A stretch of 64,000 nt of DNA from Marinomonas hwangdonensis (GTDB taxonomy: Bacteria; Pseudomonadota; Gammaproteobacteria; Pseudomonadales; Marinomonadaceae). Shown here one piece after another: positions 34,733 to 44,561 of the stretch. How positions within the stretch are numbered: the stretch's first letter is position 1; every line of letters starts with the position of its first letter. The notes beneath the pieces were generated by a model. The model did not search any database, was not told the DNA's origin, and saw only the letters and a list, made by a program, of their open reading frames with translations. Made by a program: the position numbers and the translations under genes. Location: positions 473,912-537,911 of the forward strand of contig NZ_RIZG01000002.1 in NCBI RefSeq assembly GCF_003721245.1, written 5' to 3'.

Positions 34733-37700
34733 TTAAAATACCCACTCTTCCCCAAGCGCCTCTGCTTGCTGCAACACCAGATGCACAGCGTCATCTGCCA
34801 TATCCGGTGGGTATTTGTATTTGCGCAGGATTCTCTTCACCATTAGGCGCAGGCTGGCGCGTACGCTTTCGCGCTTACTCCAATCGATACTGATGTTTTT
34901 GCGAAGATTGTCGGTGAGTTCATGGGCAATTTTCTTCAATATCTCATCGCCCAACAACAAAACAGCCGCCTCATTATTAGCCAGCGCGTCATAGAATTTT
35001 ACCTCGTCATCCGTCAAGCCAAGGTCATTACCACGATTGGCAGCCTCTTTGAATTTTTTAGCCATCTCCACTAGCTCTTCCATTACCTGAGCCGTTTCAA
35101 TGCTGCGGTTTTGATAGCGAGTTACGACATTACCCAACAACTCGGAAAACTTCTTTTGCTGAATAACATTGCTGGCAAAACGGGTTTTTATTTCACCTTC
35201 CAACAAACGCTCTAACAGCTCAACCGCTAGGTTTTTTTCCGGCAAGTTACGCACTTCTTCCAAAAACTCATCATCCAATAAACCAATGTTGGGTTTTTCT
35301 AAACCGACCGCATCAAATATATCAACTACTTGGTCAGACACTATGGCGTGGCCGATTATCTGGCGAATAGCGTGCTCTTTTTCTTCATCACTTCGGCGTT
35401 TGGCGCTAATCTCACGCTTTGTTAGTAGTACCTTAATGGCCTGTAAAAACGCGACTTCTTCGCGAACAGCTTTGGCTTCATCCAGTGTGCAACACAAACT
35501 AAACGCTTTACTCATGGCCAACGCTGTATCAGCAAAACGTTTTTTTCCGTCTTTAATCCCTAAAATATGATTGGCTGCACCCGCAATCAATTTATGGCTG
35601 CTAACCGCAAAATCGCTGTAATCAAAACCATGCAAGATACCACGCAGTACATCGAGCTTTTCTTCCAGCACGGCCCAGGCCTCAGCAGCATCGACTGTGG
35701 GTTTACCACGCCCCTTGCTGGCGGTGTACTCCTTAAGCGCTGCCTTCAATTCGTTGGCAATGCCAATATAATCGACCACCAAGCCACCTTGTTTATCTTT
35801 AAACACCCGATTTACCCGAGCAATGGCCTGCATCAGGTTGTGACCTTTCATGGGTTTATCAACATAAAGGGTATGCACACAAGGCGCATCAAAACCAGTC
35901 AGCCACATATCACGGACAATCACCAACTGCAGCGGATCGGCCGGGTCTTTAAAGCGTTTTTCTAATCGCTTCTTCACTTGTTTCGGGTGAATGTGTGGCC
36001 GTAGCAATGCCTTGTCGCTGGCAGAGCCGGTCATAATCACTTTAATGCCACCCTTCTCCGGGTCGTTGTCATGCCAGTCGGGCCGCAGGGCGACAATTTC
36101 ATTGTATAAATGCACACAAATTTCGCGGCTCATCGCCACCACCATGGCTTTGCCTTGCTGGGCAATCCCCGGTAATAAATGGTTCCTTTCATCAAAGTGT
36201 CGCACCAAATCCTGCGCCACTTGTTTAATGCGTGGCTCAGCACCCACTATGCGCTCTAGGGCCGCCCATTTACTTTTCAGCTTATCTTGCAGGCCTTCTT
36301 CTTCATCTTCCGACAGCTCATCCACTTCATCATCAATTTGCGGCAGCTGATCTTGCTTAAGGCTTAGCTTGGCTAGGCGTGACTCATAATAAATGGCCAC
36401 AGTGGCACCGTCTTCTTTGGCCTGCTGCATGTCATAAACGTGAATATAGTCACCAAACACCGCGCGGGTGTCACGGTCTTCACTGGAAACCGGCGTGCCT
36501 GTAAAGGCAACAAAGGTGGCATTAGGCAAGGCATCCCGTAAATGCTGAGCATAGCCCACTTGAAACACGTTCTGCTTCACGTGATATTGCCCCTGTGGCT
36601 CTGCGGCCTGATTCAGCGTCACCCGTTGTTTGATCTTAGCTTCAAATCCGTATTGCGTCCGATGCGCTTCATCGGCAATAACGACGATGTTATGCCGGGT
36701 AGACAGCACCGGGAATTTATCTTCGTCAGCACCCGGGGCAAACTTTTGAATAGTGGCAAACACAATACCGCCGGAAGGTCGATTACTGAGTTTTTCGCGT
36801 AAATCTTGTCGGGTATCAACCTGCACTGGCTGTTCGCGCAGTAAATCTTGCGCTAGCGAAAACACACCAAACAGCTGGCCGTCTAAATCGTTGCGATCGG
36901 TGATCACCACTATGGTGGGGTTTTCCATTGCGGCTTCGCGCATTACCCGGGCGGCAAAGCAGGTCATGGTAATACTTTTACCACTACCTTGGGTGTGCCA
37001 TACAACCCCGCCCTTACCTTTTTGCTTGGCCTCAACTTCTGGGCGTGAGGCAACAACAACCTGCTGAATAGCTGAGCGAACCGCATGAAACTGATGATAA
37101 CCAGCAATCTTTTTCACTAAGGTGCCGTCATCTTCAAACAGTACGAAAAAACGTAAATAATCCAGTAAGTACTTAGGAGCAAAAACACCGCGCAACATGG
37201 TTTCCAGCTCATTAAACTGGCCCAGTGGATCCAGGTTTACGCCATCAATGGTGCGCCACTGCATAAAGCGCTCGGCATTGGCCGACAGTGAACCCATGCG
37301 GGCTTCTGAGCCATCGCTAATCACCAGTATTTCATTGTACTGAAACACATCAGGGATTTGCTCTTTGTAGGTTTGAACTTGATCAAAGGCTTTCCAGATG
37401 TCGGCGTTAACATCGGCGGGGTTTTTTAGCTCAATCAGCACCAGCGGCAAACCGTTAATAAACAAAATAACATCGGGACGACGGCTATGCTTGGGGCCTT
37501 TTAAGGTGTATTGGTTTACTGCTAAAAACTCGTTATTGCCGGGGATGTTTTCCCAATCAATCAGCCTGACAAAATCACCACGGGTTTCGCCGTCTTTTTG
37601 ATATTGCACCGGCACACCGCCAAGCAACAGATTATGAAAGCGTCGGTTTGCTGATAGTAGTACTGGAATACCCAGTTCTTTTAACTGTGCGATCGCATCA

Positions 37701-37894
37701 TCGCGCGCTACTAATGGAATATGCGGGTTTAAGCGAGAAATGGCACCTTGTAGGCGTTCAAGCAGCAGCGGCTGCACATAGTCGGCACGCTCGGCAGCTG
37801 GGCCATCCGGGGCGATGTCATAGCCATTTACTGAGGTATAGCCAATCTCAGCCAACCAGCCTAATACTTCCTGTTCTAATTGGTCTTCTGTCAT
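34733..37894 (-). CDS. hsdR: Type I restriction enzyme, endonuclease/translocase subunit R
   Basis: 1053 residues, full length. The N-terminal PD-(D/E)xK nuclease has D141 in RRPDVILF and E155-L-K157 in LIELKNP. Superfamily 2 motor: Walker A HTQGSGKS (300-307), DEAH (408-411), VAFTGTP, and [20 protein letters not shown] with ARVNR for motifs V-VI. The C-terminal helical region that binds the methylase core is present, ending [19 protein letters not shown]. It cleaves unmethylated DNA after ATP-driven translocation. It is the last gene of hsdM-hsdS-rloC-nuclease-hsdR. A short stem CCGCC/GGCGG (34702-34716) follows. Confidence 0.96.
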   Translation of the reverse strand: MTEDQLEQEVLGWLAEIGYTSVNGYDIAPDGPAAERADYVQPLLLERLQGAISRLNPHIPLVARDDAIAQLKELGIPVLLSANRRFHNLLLGGVPVQYQKDGETRGDFVRLIDWENIPGNNEFLAVNQYTLKGPKHSRRPDVILFINGLPLVLIELKNPADVNADIWKAFDQVQTYKEQIPDVFQYNEILVISDGSEARMGSLSANAERFMQWRTIDGVNLDPLGQFNELETMLRGVFAPKYLLDYLRFFVLFEDDGTLVKKIAGYHQFHAVRSAIQQVVVASRPEVEAKQKGKGGVVWHTQGSGKSITMTCFAARVMREAAMENPTIVVITDRNDLDGQLFGVFSLAQDLLREQPVQVDTRQDLREKLSNRPSGGIVFATIQKFAPGADEDKFPVLSTRHNIVVIADEAHRTQYGFEAKIKQRVTLNQAAEPQGQYHVKQNVFQVGYAQHLRDALPNATFVAFTGTPVSSEDRDTRAVFGDYIHVYDMQQAKEDGATVAIYYESRLAKLSLKQDQLPQIDDEVDELSEDEEEGLQDKLKSKWAALERIVGAEPRIKQVAQDLVRHFDERNHLLPGIAQQGKAMVVAMSREICVHLYNEIVALRPDWHDNDPEKGGIKVIMTGSASDKALLRPHIHPKQVKKRLEKRFKDPADPLQLVIVRDMWLTGFDAPCVHTLYVDKPMKGHNLMQAIARVNRVFKDKQGGLVVDYIGIANELKAALKEYTASKGRGKPTVDAAEAWAVLEEKLDVLRGILHGFDYSDFAVSSHKLIAGAANHILGIKDGKKRFADTALAMSKAFSLCCTLDEAKAVREEVAFLQAIKVLLTKREISAKRRSDEEKEHAIRQIIGHAIVSDQVVDIFDAVGLEKPNIGLLDDEFLEEVRNLPEKNLAVELLERLLEGEIKTRFASNVIQQKKFSELLGNVVTRYQNRSIETAQVMEELVEMAKKFKEAANRGNDLGLTDDEVKFYDALANNEAAVLLLGDEILKKIAHELTDNLRKNISIDWSKRESVRASLRLMVKRILRKYKYPPDMADDAVHLVLQQAEALGEEWVF

Positions 37895-37931
37895 GTCCTT
37901 AACCTTTTATCGTGTTCTCAACAGCACATAT

Positions 37932-39008
37932 TTATTCAGGTTTATTGGCTTCGTCATCGTTAAACGCGTTTATTGGCAACACCTCATCGGCCAATTCCGC
38001 TTCAATATCCTCAATGCTAGGTAGGTTTTGTTGTAACGTGGTTGGTAAATCACGAAGCAATTGATACTCGGCAACGCCAATAGGCTTATCAATACCAGAT
38101 AGCGCGTATTCGGCCACTAAACGATTTTGTTGACGACACAATAGTAAGCCGATGGTCGGTTTATCGTCCGGCGCTTTAAGCTGTGCGTCCACTGCCGCTA
38201 GGTAAAAATTAAGTTGGCCTGCGTGTTCCGGTTTAAATGCGCCAGCTTTTAACTCTACAACCACGTAACACTTCAAACGCGTGTGATAAAACAGCAGATC
38301 GATAAAGAATTCGTCACCCGCTACTTCCAATCGGTACTGCCGCCCCATAAAAGCAAAACCCGCACCTAATTCCAATAAAAAACGGGTAATGTGCTGCACT
38401 AAGCCATTTTCAATGTCACGTTCCTGCGCTTCGTTCCCTAAACCTAAAAAATCAAATAAATAAGGATCTTTCAGTGTTTCTTGCGCCAGTGCCGACTGCG
38501 GTGTTGGCAACCGAGCCTTAAAATTAGTGACCGCAGCACCTTGGCGCAGCCGCAACTGATCTTTAATATTGGCTTCCAACGTACTGCGCGACCAACCATT
38601 CGTTACAGCTTGCGAGGCATACCAGGCTCGTTCATCTTCATCTTTCAGTTTGGTTAACAAGACAACAATGTGAAACCAAGGCAATTGGGCAGCAGGCTGC
38701 TGCCCAAATTGGCCGCTAGGGCAATGCTCAGCAAAATAAGCCATATATTTGAGATTACGTGCAGAAAAACCACGCATATCCGGAAAAGCGGCCTTCAGGT
38801 CTTGTGCCAGGCGATCAATCACCTTAGCCCCCCAACCTTTCTGTTGCTGGCGAATTAACACCTCGCGACCAATACGCGCATAAAGCTCCACCAGTTCGGC
38901 ATTCACCGCCAGCGCAGCACGCTGCTGGCTAGCTGCAATGTCTACTTTTAACTGGCCAAGCCAGGCTGCATAGCCTTCGGGCAGGTTCTGCGTTATCGGG
39001 TTGCTCAT
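37932..39008 (-). CDS. DUF1016 / YhcG-family PD-(D/E)xK nuclease
   Basis: 358 residues. The N-terminal DUF1016 helical domain (about 14-170) includes GWGAKVIDRLAQDLKAAFPDMRGFSARNLKYM and the WS.S.LE block. The C-terminal nuclease domain has D237 in FFIDLLFYH and E252-L-K254 in VVELKAG. The family is often found within or beside type I restriction loci; its exact activity is not settled. Here it is inserted between rloC and hsdR, same strand, 37 bases from the hsdR start. It is probably part of the defence operon. Confidence 0.88.
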   Translation of the reverse strand: MSNPITQNLPEGYAAWLGQLKVDIAASQQRAALAVNAELVELYARIGREVLIRQQQKGWGAKVIDRLAQDLKAAFPDMRGFSARNLKYMAYFAEHCPSGQFGQQPAAQLPWFHIVVLLTKLKDEDERAWYASQAVTNGWSRSTLEANIKDQLRLRQGAAVTNFKARLPTPQSALAQETLKDPYLFDFLGLGNEAQERDIENGLVQHITRFLLELGAGFAFMGRQYRLEVAGDEFFIDLLFYHTRLKCYVVVELKAGAFKPEHAGQLNFYLAAVDAQLKAPDDKPTIGLLLCRQQNRLVAEYALSGIDKPIGVAEYQLLRDLPTTLQQNLPSIEDIEAELADEVLPINAFNDDEANKPE

Positions 39009-39080
39009 TTATCCTACCTCTTGCAACTTATGTTTGGTGCCTTGTTGTAGCTGTAAAATCAAGTCTTTAGCGGTAATGCT

Positions 39081-41396
39081 TCATGAATTGCACATGGCCA
39101 GCATTTTTTCATAATGCGCTTCATCAACCACTCGAATTAGTGCCAATACATCGGTCAGGATAGCCTTGGATTCGCTCAAAATCGAAAGATCATGCTGTGG
39201 TTCACTGATACCAACCAAATGAGAATAGCTATGCGTAAAGCGGATAATTCTGGCTTTTTTACCGCTATCAAAGTGTGTTACCTCTTCAAGCTGCTTGTTT
39301 AAATCGCCTGCTTTATCAGGCAGTTTAAACGCAAGAACTGTTTCCAGTAATCTTCGTGCAACATTCGGCATACCATAAAACGCAGCCATAGATGCATCAT
39401 CAGGAAAACTGCTAGCTTGCAATATCGTTTGAAAAAGGTAGTGATACTCGGATTCATAATTACGCAGCAACGGATCAAGTTTCGATAACGTTGCTGTTCG
39501 GACACCATCACGGATAATCGGGTTTAGCATGAAAAAACCAGCTTCAGCTTTAGGCCGCACATAATTAAACCAATTGTTGACCTGCCTAAAAAATGTAAAG
39601 TTATGGGTAAAAACAAAAACCTGTCCAGCATCTTTAATACGGGCCTTCATAAAACCAAAGGCACTATAGATTGAGTTCGCATCAAGGCTCGATATGGGAT
39701 CATCAATTACTACGACACCTTGCTGAAGGTTGAAACTGCTATCCTGAAGTGATTTAAGAAAATAGATAAACGATATGGCTGTGCGTTCGCCTTCACTTAA
39801 GTGCAAAGCAGGTTGGCCATTTCGCATAATACTGTAGCCACCATCATGGGCAATGAAGTTAAGCTCTTCCCGGCCAAGATAAGAAACCAAGTCATTCGTC
39901 AGTTCGGGAGCTGCAGCAGAGTGCTGACGTATTTCAATTTTGAGTTGCTTTATCGTTATGGATGCTTCAGATATATCAACGTTTAGTGCCAACATTTGTG
40001 ACTCTAAACTTTCAATCTCTTCTCGTTGACCATTAAAACTTTCAAGCGCTTTGTTCACTTCATCTATTTCTAAAGCTTGTCTAGCTTCGCGTTGGGCCGT
40101 CGCAAACTTTTCACAATGCTGGTTGTGCTGCTGAATTAAGCTTCGTATATTTTCGAAAGCGTTTTTACCAACTGCCGCACTAATTGCGCTGCCAGCTGTG
40201 CTAACAACTTCCCAAAAAGTGCCCCATTTAGTCATGTCTTTGCGCTCACTCGGCTCTGTTGCTAAAGAGCCTCTAAGCTCGAGCTTTTTAAATGGGTTAG
40301 CTGCCTTTGTCTCAAGTGCTTTCAGCATTTTTCCCAGCATGGTTGATACCAAGTAAGTCTGCTGTTTTAAACTCTGGACTTCACTGTCATAACTGGCTAT
40401 TAAATGTTCGTGTAAAAGCTTTCTATCAGGAAGTGGCAATTTTTCAATAAACAATTTGGTTGTTTTTAAATGGTTGAGCAAATCATTAATCTCAACCTGA
40501 AAGCGCTCAAAGGCATCATTAAAGTGAGCCTCTAGCTGCTCCAACCGCTGCGGTTCAATCACCTGATTACAAAACGCACATGTATCTTTCTGATGCTCAC
40601 CAGTATGAAGGTGTAGGCCCGTGCGAACCCACACCGATAATTCAGGATTTTCGGTTAGCTCGGCAAGCGTCGCAGCAACAACCGTCTTGCCCAAAACTTG
40701 ATCAACGTTACGGTTCAAATCGAGAAAGTCAGGGTAATGCGGTGCAGGAACGACTATTGGATCTTTTGCTGAGGCAGACTTAATCGAGGTAAGTTTATCT
40801 ACATCTGCATCGCTTAAACGAGTACGAGGAGAAGCTAATAACTCTTCGGCACGTTGCTTGAACCTAGCGGAGTTATAAGTATTAAATTCACTGCCTTGCG
40901 CAGTTAAAAGGTTTTTAATAGCTCTGGCTTGGTCAGCACAAAACAACTCATAACGCCTTTCCGCTGAACTTTTACGGTCGCCTAGCTCTGCTTTATGCTT
41001 TTCTAATTCAACTAACTTAGCTTGAAGCTGCTCAATTTGGGCCTGTTTCTCGGCGCTGTCTTCGCCGAGGTAATAAACCGGCGGTAGGCTGCCTTGGCTG
41101 GATTCAAAAACCGATCTGGCGACAGTATCCCGATTGAACACTCTAACAGCTGGCGTTTGTTCACTGGCAATGTTGGTTGATGAAACTGTCCTTTGGTCAA
41201 CCAGCCAGTCAACTCGCCCTTCAGTCATTATCTGTTTAGTTTGCAAATAGGAAAACAAACCCGAAAGCGTTGTTTTACCTACTCCATTCCAACCGTAAAT
41301 CAGGTTAAAATGCGCGAAATTTGGCAGCGTCTCTGGCCAGGTGAAGTCTCTAAAAATTCGGTACCGTTCAATCCTTGCAATACGCTTAATTTGCAT
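39081..41396 (-). CDS. rloC: RloC-like zinc-hook ABC ATPase, putative anticodon nuclease
   Basis: 771 residues, AAA_13-type ATPase. Walker A GWNGVGKT (35-42), long helical arms, a CAFC zinc-hook motif at 273-276, a second helical arm, ABC signature LSEGE (533-537), Walker B VVVIDDP (561-567) and switch FTHNF (596-600). The C-terminal region has R681-x3-E685 (RRLLE) and H722/H726 (THSYSH), matching the R-x3-E...H triad of the PrrC/RloC anticodon nucleases. RloC is held silent by the type I methylase complex and, when DNA damage or phage attack disturbs it, cleaves or excises at tRNA anticodons. Its start overlaps the hsdS stop (TGATG), so it is coupled to hsdS. Confidence 0.78.
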   Translation of the reverse strand: MQIKRIARIERYRIFRDFTWPETLPNFAHFNLIYGWNGVGKTTLSGLFSYLQTKQIMTEGRVDWLVDQRTVSSTNIASEQTPAVRVFNRDTVARSVFESSQGSLPPVYYLGEDSAEKQAQIEQLQAKLVELEKHKAELGDRKSSAERRYELFCADQARAIKNLLTAQGSEFNTYNSARFKQRAEELLASPRTRLSDADVDKLTSIKSASAKDPIVVPAPHYPDFLDLNRNVDQVLGKTVVAATLAELTENPELSVWVRTGLHLHTGEHQKDTCAFCNQVIEPQRLEQLEAHFNDAFERFQVEINDLLNHLKTTKLFIEKLPLPDRKLLHEHLIASYDSEVQSLKQQTYLVSTMLGKMLKALETKAANPFKKLELRGSLATEPSERKDMTKWGTFWEVVSTAGSAISAAVGKNAFENIRSLIQQHNQHCEKFATAQREARQALEIDEVNKALESFNGQREEIESLESQMLALNVDISEASITIKQLKIEIRQHSAAAPELTNDLVSYLGREELNFIAHDGGYSIMRNGQPALHLSEGERTAISFIYFLKSLQDSSFNLQQGVVVIDDPISSLDANSIYSAFGFMKARIKDAGQVFVFTHNFTFFRQVNNWFNYVRPKAEAGFFMLNPIIRDGVRTATLSKLDPLLRNYESEYHYLFQTILQASSFPDDASMAAFYGMPNVARRLLETVLAFKLPDKAGDLNKQLEEVTHFDSGKKARIIRFTHSYSHLVGISEPQHDLSILSESKAILTDVLALIRVVDEAHYEKMLAMCNS

Positions 41397-42646
41397 CAGA
41401 CAACCTCCGCCAAGGCTGCTTCCGCCTCAGGCAAACGTAACTGACCGGAGATTAGGCGGGGAAGTAAGGTATCGCGCAGTTTTGCGAGTGTTTCAGCTTT
41501 TCTTTCATTCTCGATCCATCCCTCAAGTATTGAACCAATGCTATTTTCAAACTCCGCAAGCACTTGTTTTGGAGGGATCACGATTTCATGGGACTCAACC
41601 AAACCTTTATTCAGATTTTGTTGCGCTGAACCAGAGGACTTTGATGCAAGGTTCTCGCGTTCTCGCCGTATACAAAAGAAAACAAAAGACTTTGTATGCA
41701 TTTTGGGAATCAAACCACAACAAGCCTGGTTTGCAGTTGACGGCTTAGCGAGAATACAAACCTCTCCTGCAGTCGCACCGTACATTGCAACAACTGTAGT
41801 TCCAGCCGGCCACAGTTTTGCAGAACTCTCAGAAACACCAAGCGCGGTGATCTTTTCTTTTGTATCTAAAACAATCGCATTACGTACTTCGCCTGAAGAT
41901 AACCAAGATATATCTCCATCCCAATATGTAGCTACAGACCTTTTAGGTGTTCCACCGCTCTCTACTCTTTCACAGCAACGTTTGATTGCTCCAACCTCCC
42001 ACCCTTCCGGTATTAACCCGTGTGGAGATTCCACCAGGCGGGAGGGGAATAGCGCTTGTATCTCGGCTGGCAGGCTGGGGGCTTGCGTGCCAGCGTTAGC
42101 GTGCACCGGGTCAAAATCGACAAACCAGGATTTAAACAGCGCCTGGGCGATGGCTTCTAAGGTAGCGTTGGTTTCGCGTAGCAGCGCTATGCGGTCGTCG
42201 AGACTTGAAAGCACATCCACTATCTGTTTTTGAATAGAAATTGCCGGGCAAGGAACAGTTATATTGTTCAGATTTCCTTTTGTAATTTTTGGCATAACAG
42301 CCCCTGTAATATAGGGAGTTATGTCAGTAGCTAAAAGGGCATACATCAAATACCTCGTTAACGCCCTCTCATTTCCGGTGACAATATGAGCATGATTATT
42401 GACCCAAAACTTGCCCTGAGCTAAAAAAGCAAAAGGTAGCTGTCTTGTCCTAAGGTTCTCACCATCCTCAGCAATTAACAAATATTCACCGGCGAAAATG
42501 TAACTATCTACATAGTCAACTATTCCAGAAGCACCATAATAAGGATACGGTCCAGGTTTCCTATCTGGGGCCTTAACTGGTTTCCTTTTGTTGTCAAAGT
42601 TTACAGTTATTTCACAGAGCGGCAGATATTCAAACTCAGAACTCAT
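41396..42646 (-). CDS. hsdS: Type I restriction enzyme, specificity subunit S
   Basis: 416 residues with two target-recognition domains (about 1-150 and 210-370), each followed by a conserved coiled-coil region: LDDRIALLRETNATLEAIAQALFKSWFVDFDPV and ERKAETLAKLRDTLLPRLISGQLRLPEAE. Each TRD reads one half of a bipartite DNA site; the site cannot be read from sequence. The start overlaps the hsdM end by 11 bases. The recognition domains are more AT-rich than hsdM, as expected for swapped TRDs. Confidence 0.95.
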   Translation of the reverse strand: MSSEFEYLPLCEITVNFDNKRKPVKAPDRKPGPYPYYGASGIVDYVDSYIFAGEYLLIAEDGENLRTRQLPFAFLAQGKFWVNNHAHIVTGNERALTRYLMYALLATDITPYITGAVMPKITKGNLNNITVPCPAISIQKQIVDVLSSLDDRIALLRETNATLEAIAQALFKSWFVDFDPVHANAGTQAPSLPAEIQALFPSRLVESPHGLIPEGWEVGAIKRCCERVESGGTPKRSVATYWDGDISWLSSGEVRNAIVLDTKEKITALGVSESSAKLWPAGTTVVAMYGATAGEVCILAKPSTANQACCGLIPKMHTKSFVFFCIRRERENLASKSSGSAQQNLNKGLVESHEIVIPPKQVLAEFENSIGSILEGWIENERKAETLAKLRDTLLPRLISGQLRLPEAEAALAEVV

Positions 42647-44207
42647 ACCCCAGTCCTCCTAACTTCTGGCGGATTAACTGGTCAAGCTCTGCGCCTTTGG
42701 CCATTTGCTCACCAAGCTTTTCGGTAAGAGCTGTCATCTTATCGGCAAAGGCGTCGTCACAATCTTCTACGGCTTCCGCGCCAACATAGCGGCCTGGGGT
42801 GAGTACATGGCCATGCTCGGCAATCTCGCTTAGCGGCACGCTGCGGCAAAAACCGGGGATGTCCTCATAGCCTTGCTCAAAGCCTTCAACCCCAGTCATA
42901 TCTTCACCACGCCAGGCTTTGGCGGTATTGGCAATGCGATCTATGGCGGCCTGGTCTAACTCGCTTTGCACACGGCTGATCATCTTGCCGAGTTTACGCG
43001 CGTCGATAAACAGCACTTCGCCTTGGCGTTGCTGTTTTTGCTTGGTTAAAAACCATAAACAGGCCGGTATTTGGGTGTTAAAGAATAGCTGGCCCGGAAG
43101 TGCTACCATAACCTCCACCACATCGGCATCGACCATGGCGCGGCGTATATCGCCCTCGCTATTCTGGCTGGAACTCATTGAGCCATTGGCCAATACAATA
43201 CCGGCACGGCCAGTAGGTTTTAGGTGATACAGCATATGCTGCAGCCAGGCGTAGTTGGCATTGCCCTGTGGCGGTGCGCCAAACACCCAGCGCGGGTCGC
43301 CCTCTAAACTGCCGTGCCACCAGTCACTAATATTAAACGGCGGGTTGGCCAGGATGTAGTCGGCGCGCAAATCGCTGTGCTGGTTTTTGGTAAAGGTATC
43401 GCCCGGCTCGCGGCCTAAGTTAAAATCGATACCGCGAATGGCCAGGTTCATCGCTGCCAGGCGCCAGGTAGTCGGGTTCGATTCCTGGCCGTAAATCGAC
43501 ACATCACCCAGCTTACCGCCGTGCGCTTCAATGAATTTTTCTGACTGCACAAACATGCCGCCACTGCCACAGCAGGGGTCATATACCTTGCCCTGGTGTG
43601 GGTCGAGCACCGCCACTAAGGTATTTACAATAGACTGCGGCGTATAGAACTGGCCGCCCTTTTTACCCTCGGCGCTGGCAAACTGGCCTAAAAAGTACTC
43701 GTACACCTGGCCTAAAATATCGCGCGCTTTGCTTTGGTCTTCACCAAAACCAATGGTAGAAATAACATCGACCAGCTCACCCAGCTTGCCATCGGGTAGC
43801 GGTGCCCGGGCATAGCGTTTATCCAAAATGCCTTTTAAGGTGGGGTTTTCCAGCTCTATCGCGGCTAAGGCATCGTCAATGCGCTTGCCGATGTCGGCCT
43901 GTTTAGCGTTAGCGCGCAATGCTTCCCAGCGTGCGCCTTCCGGCACCCAGAACACATTAACCATTTTAAAGTAATCGCGGTCTTCCAGCTCGGCGACTAA
44001 ATCCTCTTCGCTGGCATCAGCAAAATACAGCTCGTCCTTTGGGTCTTTTAAGCGTTTCAACAACTCGGCACGGCGGCCGGCAAAAGCATCGGAGATAAAC
44101 TTAACGAAAATTAGCCCCAGTACTATGTGTTTGTACTCGGCGGCATCGACGTTAGCACGCAGTTTATCGGCAGTGGCCCAGAGGGTTTTCTTGATGTCTT
44201 GTAGCAT
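42636..44207 (-). CDS. hsdM: Type I restriction enzyme, methyltransferase subunit M
   Basis: 523 residues. The N-terminal helical domain is IKKTLWATADKLRANVDAAEYKHIVLGLIFVKFISD. The SAM motif is YDPCCGSGGMFV (D210-G217) and the N6-adenine catalytic motif is NPPF (288-291), with GGQFYTPQSIV between. It methylates adenine in the HsdS target to protect host DNA. It is the first gene of the defence operon. Its codons are visibly richer in G and C than those of flanking chromosomal genes, which suggests acquisition. Confidence 0.96.
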   Translation of the reverse strand: MLQDIKKTLWATADKLRANVDAAEYKHIVLGLIFVKFISDAFAGRRAELLKRLKDPKDELYFADASEEDLVAELEDRDYFKMVNVFWVPEGARWEALRANAKQADIGKRIDDALAAIELENPTLKGILDKRYARAPLPDGKLGELVDVISTIGFGEDQSKARDILGQVYEYFLGQFASAEGKKGGQFYTPQSIVNTLVAVLDPHQGKVYDPCCGSGGMFVQSEKFIEAHGGKLGDVSIYGQESNPTTWRLAAMNLAIRGIDFNLGREPGDTFTKNQHSDLRADYILANPPFNISDWWHGSLEGDPRWVFGAPPQGNANYAWLQHMLYHLKPTGRAGIVLANGSMSSSQNSEGDIRRAMVDADVVEVMVALPGQLFFNTQIPACLWFLTKQKQQRQGEVLFIDARKLGKMISRVQSELDQAAIDRIANTAKAWRGEDMTGVEGFEQGYEDIPGFCRSVPLSEIAEHGHVLTPGRYVGAEAVEDCDDAFADKMTALTEKLGEQMAKGAELDQLIRQKLGGLGYEF

Positions 44208-44561
44208 GATTGGGATATGTCCTTATGTCGTGCATCGCGCACGCGCTGGGTTATTGCTTGGCAAGGCTGCCCGTGATGTGCAGGTAATTTAACGTATTTG
44301 GAAACATAGGGCCAGTTAGGAATAGTCGGTGCATCTCAATTAACAGAGATGACTAACCGCAGCCACATAGACGTTGCCATTGTTTATCCCTTCTCGCTTT
44401 TCGTATCCAACGTTTTCACTGTGCCTTGCTTTGCGCTACCTCACAACCCTGTGATTTTATACACGTAAAGTTATTTGACAGGTTTTGCCATCTGTCACTC
44501 AACGTTTCAGACGGTGACAATCTGCCACCGTCTGACTATAGCTCACTATTCAACAAGCCTC
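44208..44561. other. Upstream region of the defence operon with two dyads
   Basis: 354 bases without a credible gene. It contains TGACAG/CTGTCA (44476-44481 with 44492-44497) and a perfect 10-bp dyad TCAGACGGTG/CACCGTCTGA (44507-44516 with 44526-44535). Neither has a T-run. They lie roughly 270-330 bases before hsdM, at the edge with the chromosomal methyltransferase gene. They may be operators, or marks of the island boundary. AAGGA lies about 12 bases before the hsdM ATG. Confidence 0.55.

Noticed and set aside
39081..41396. Reading the AAA protein as a Rad50/SMC repair ATPase
   Set aside because: It has a zinc hook, but it is shorter than Rad50, has no SbcD/Mre11 partner gene nearby, carries the R-x3-E...H C-terminal signature, and sits inside hsd genes.
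41538..42233. 231-residue open frame antisense to hsdS
   Set aside because: Overlaps the HsdS recognition domains fully and has no recognisable domain.
34680..44561. Possible integrative element with att repeats around the hsd island
   Set aside because: No integrase, tRNA gene or matching direct repeats were found at the two ends.
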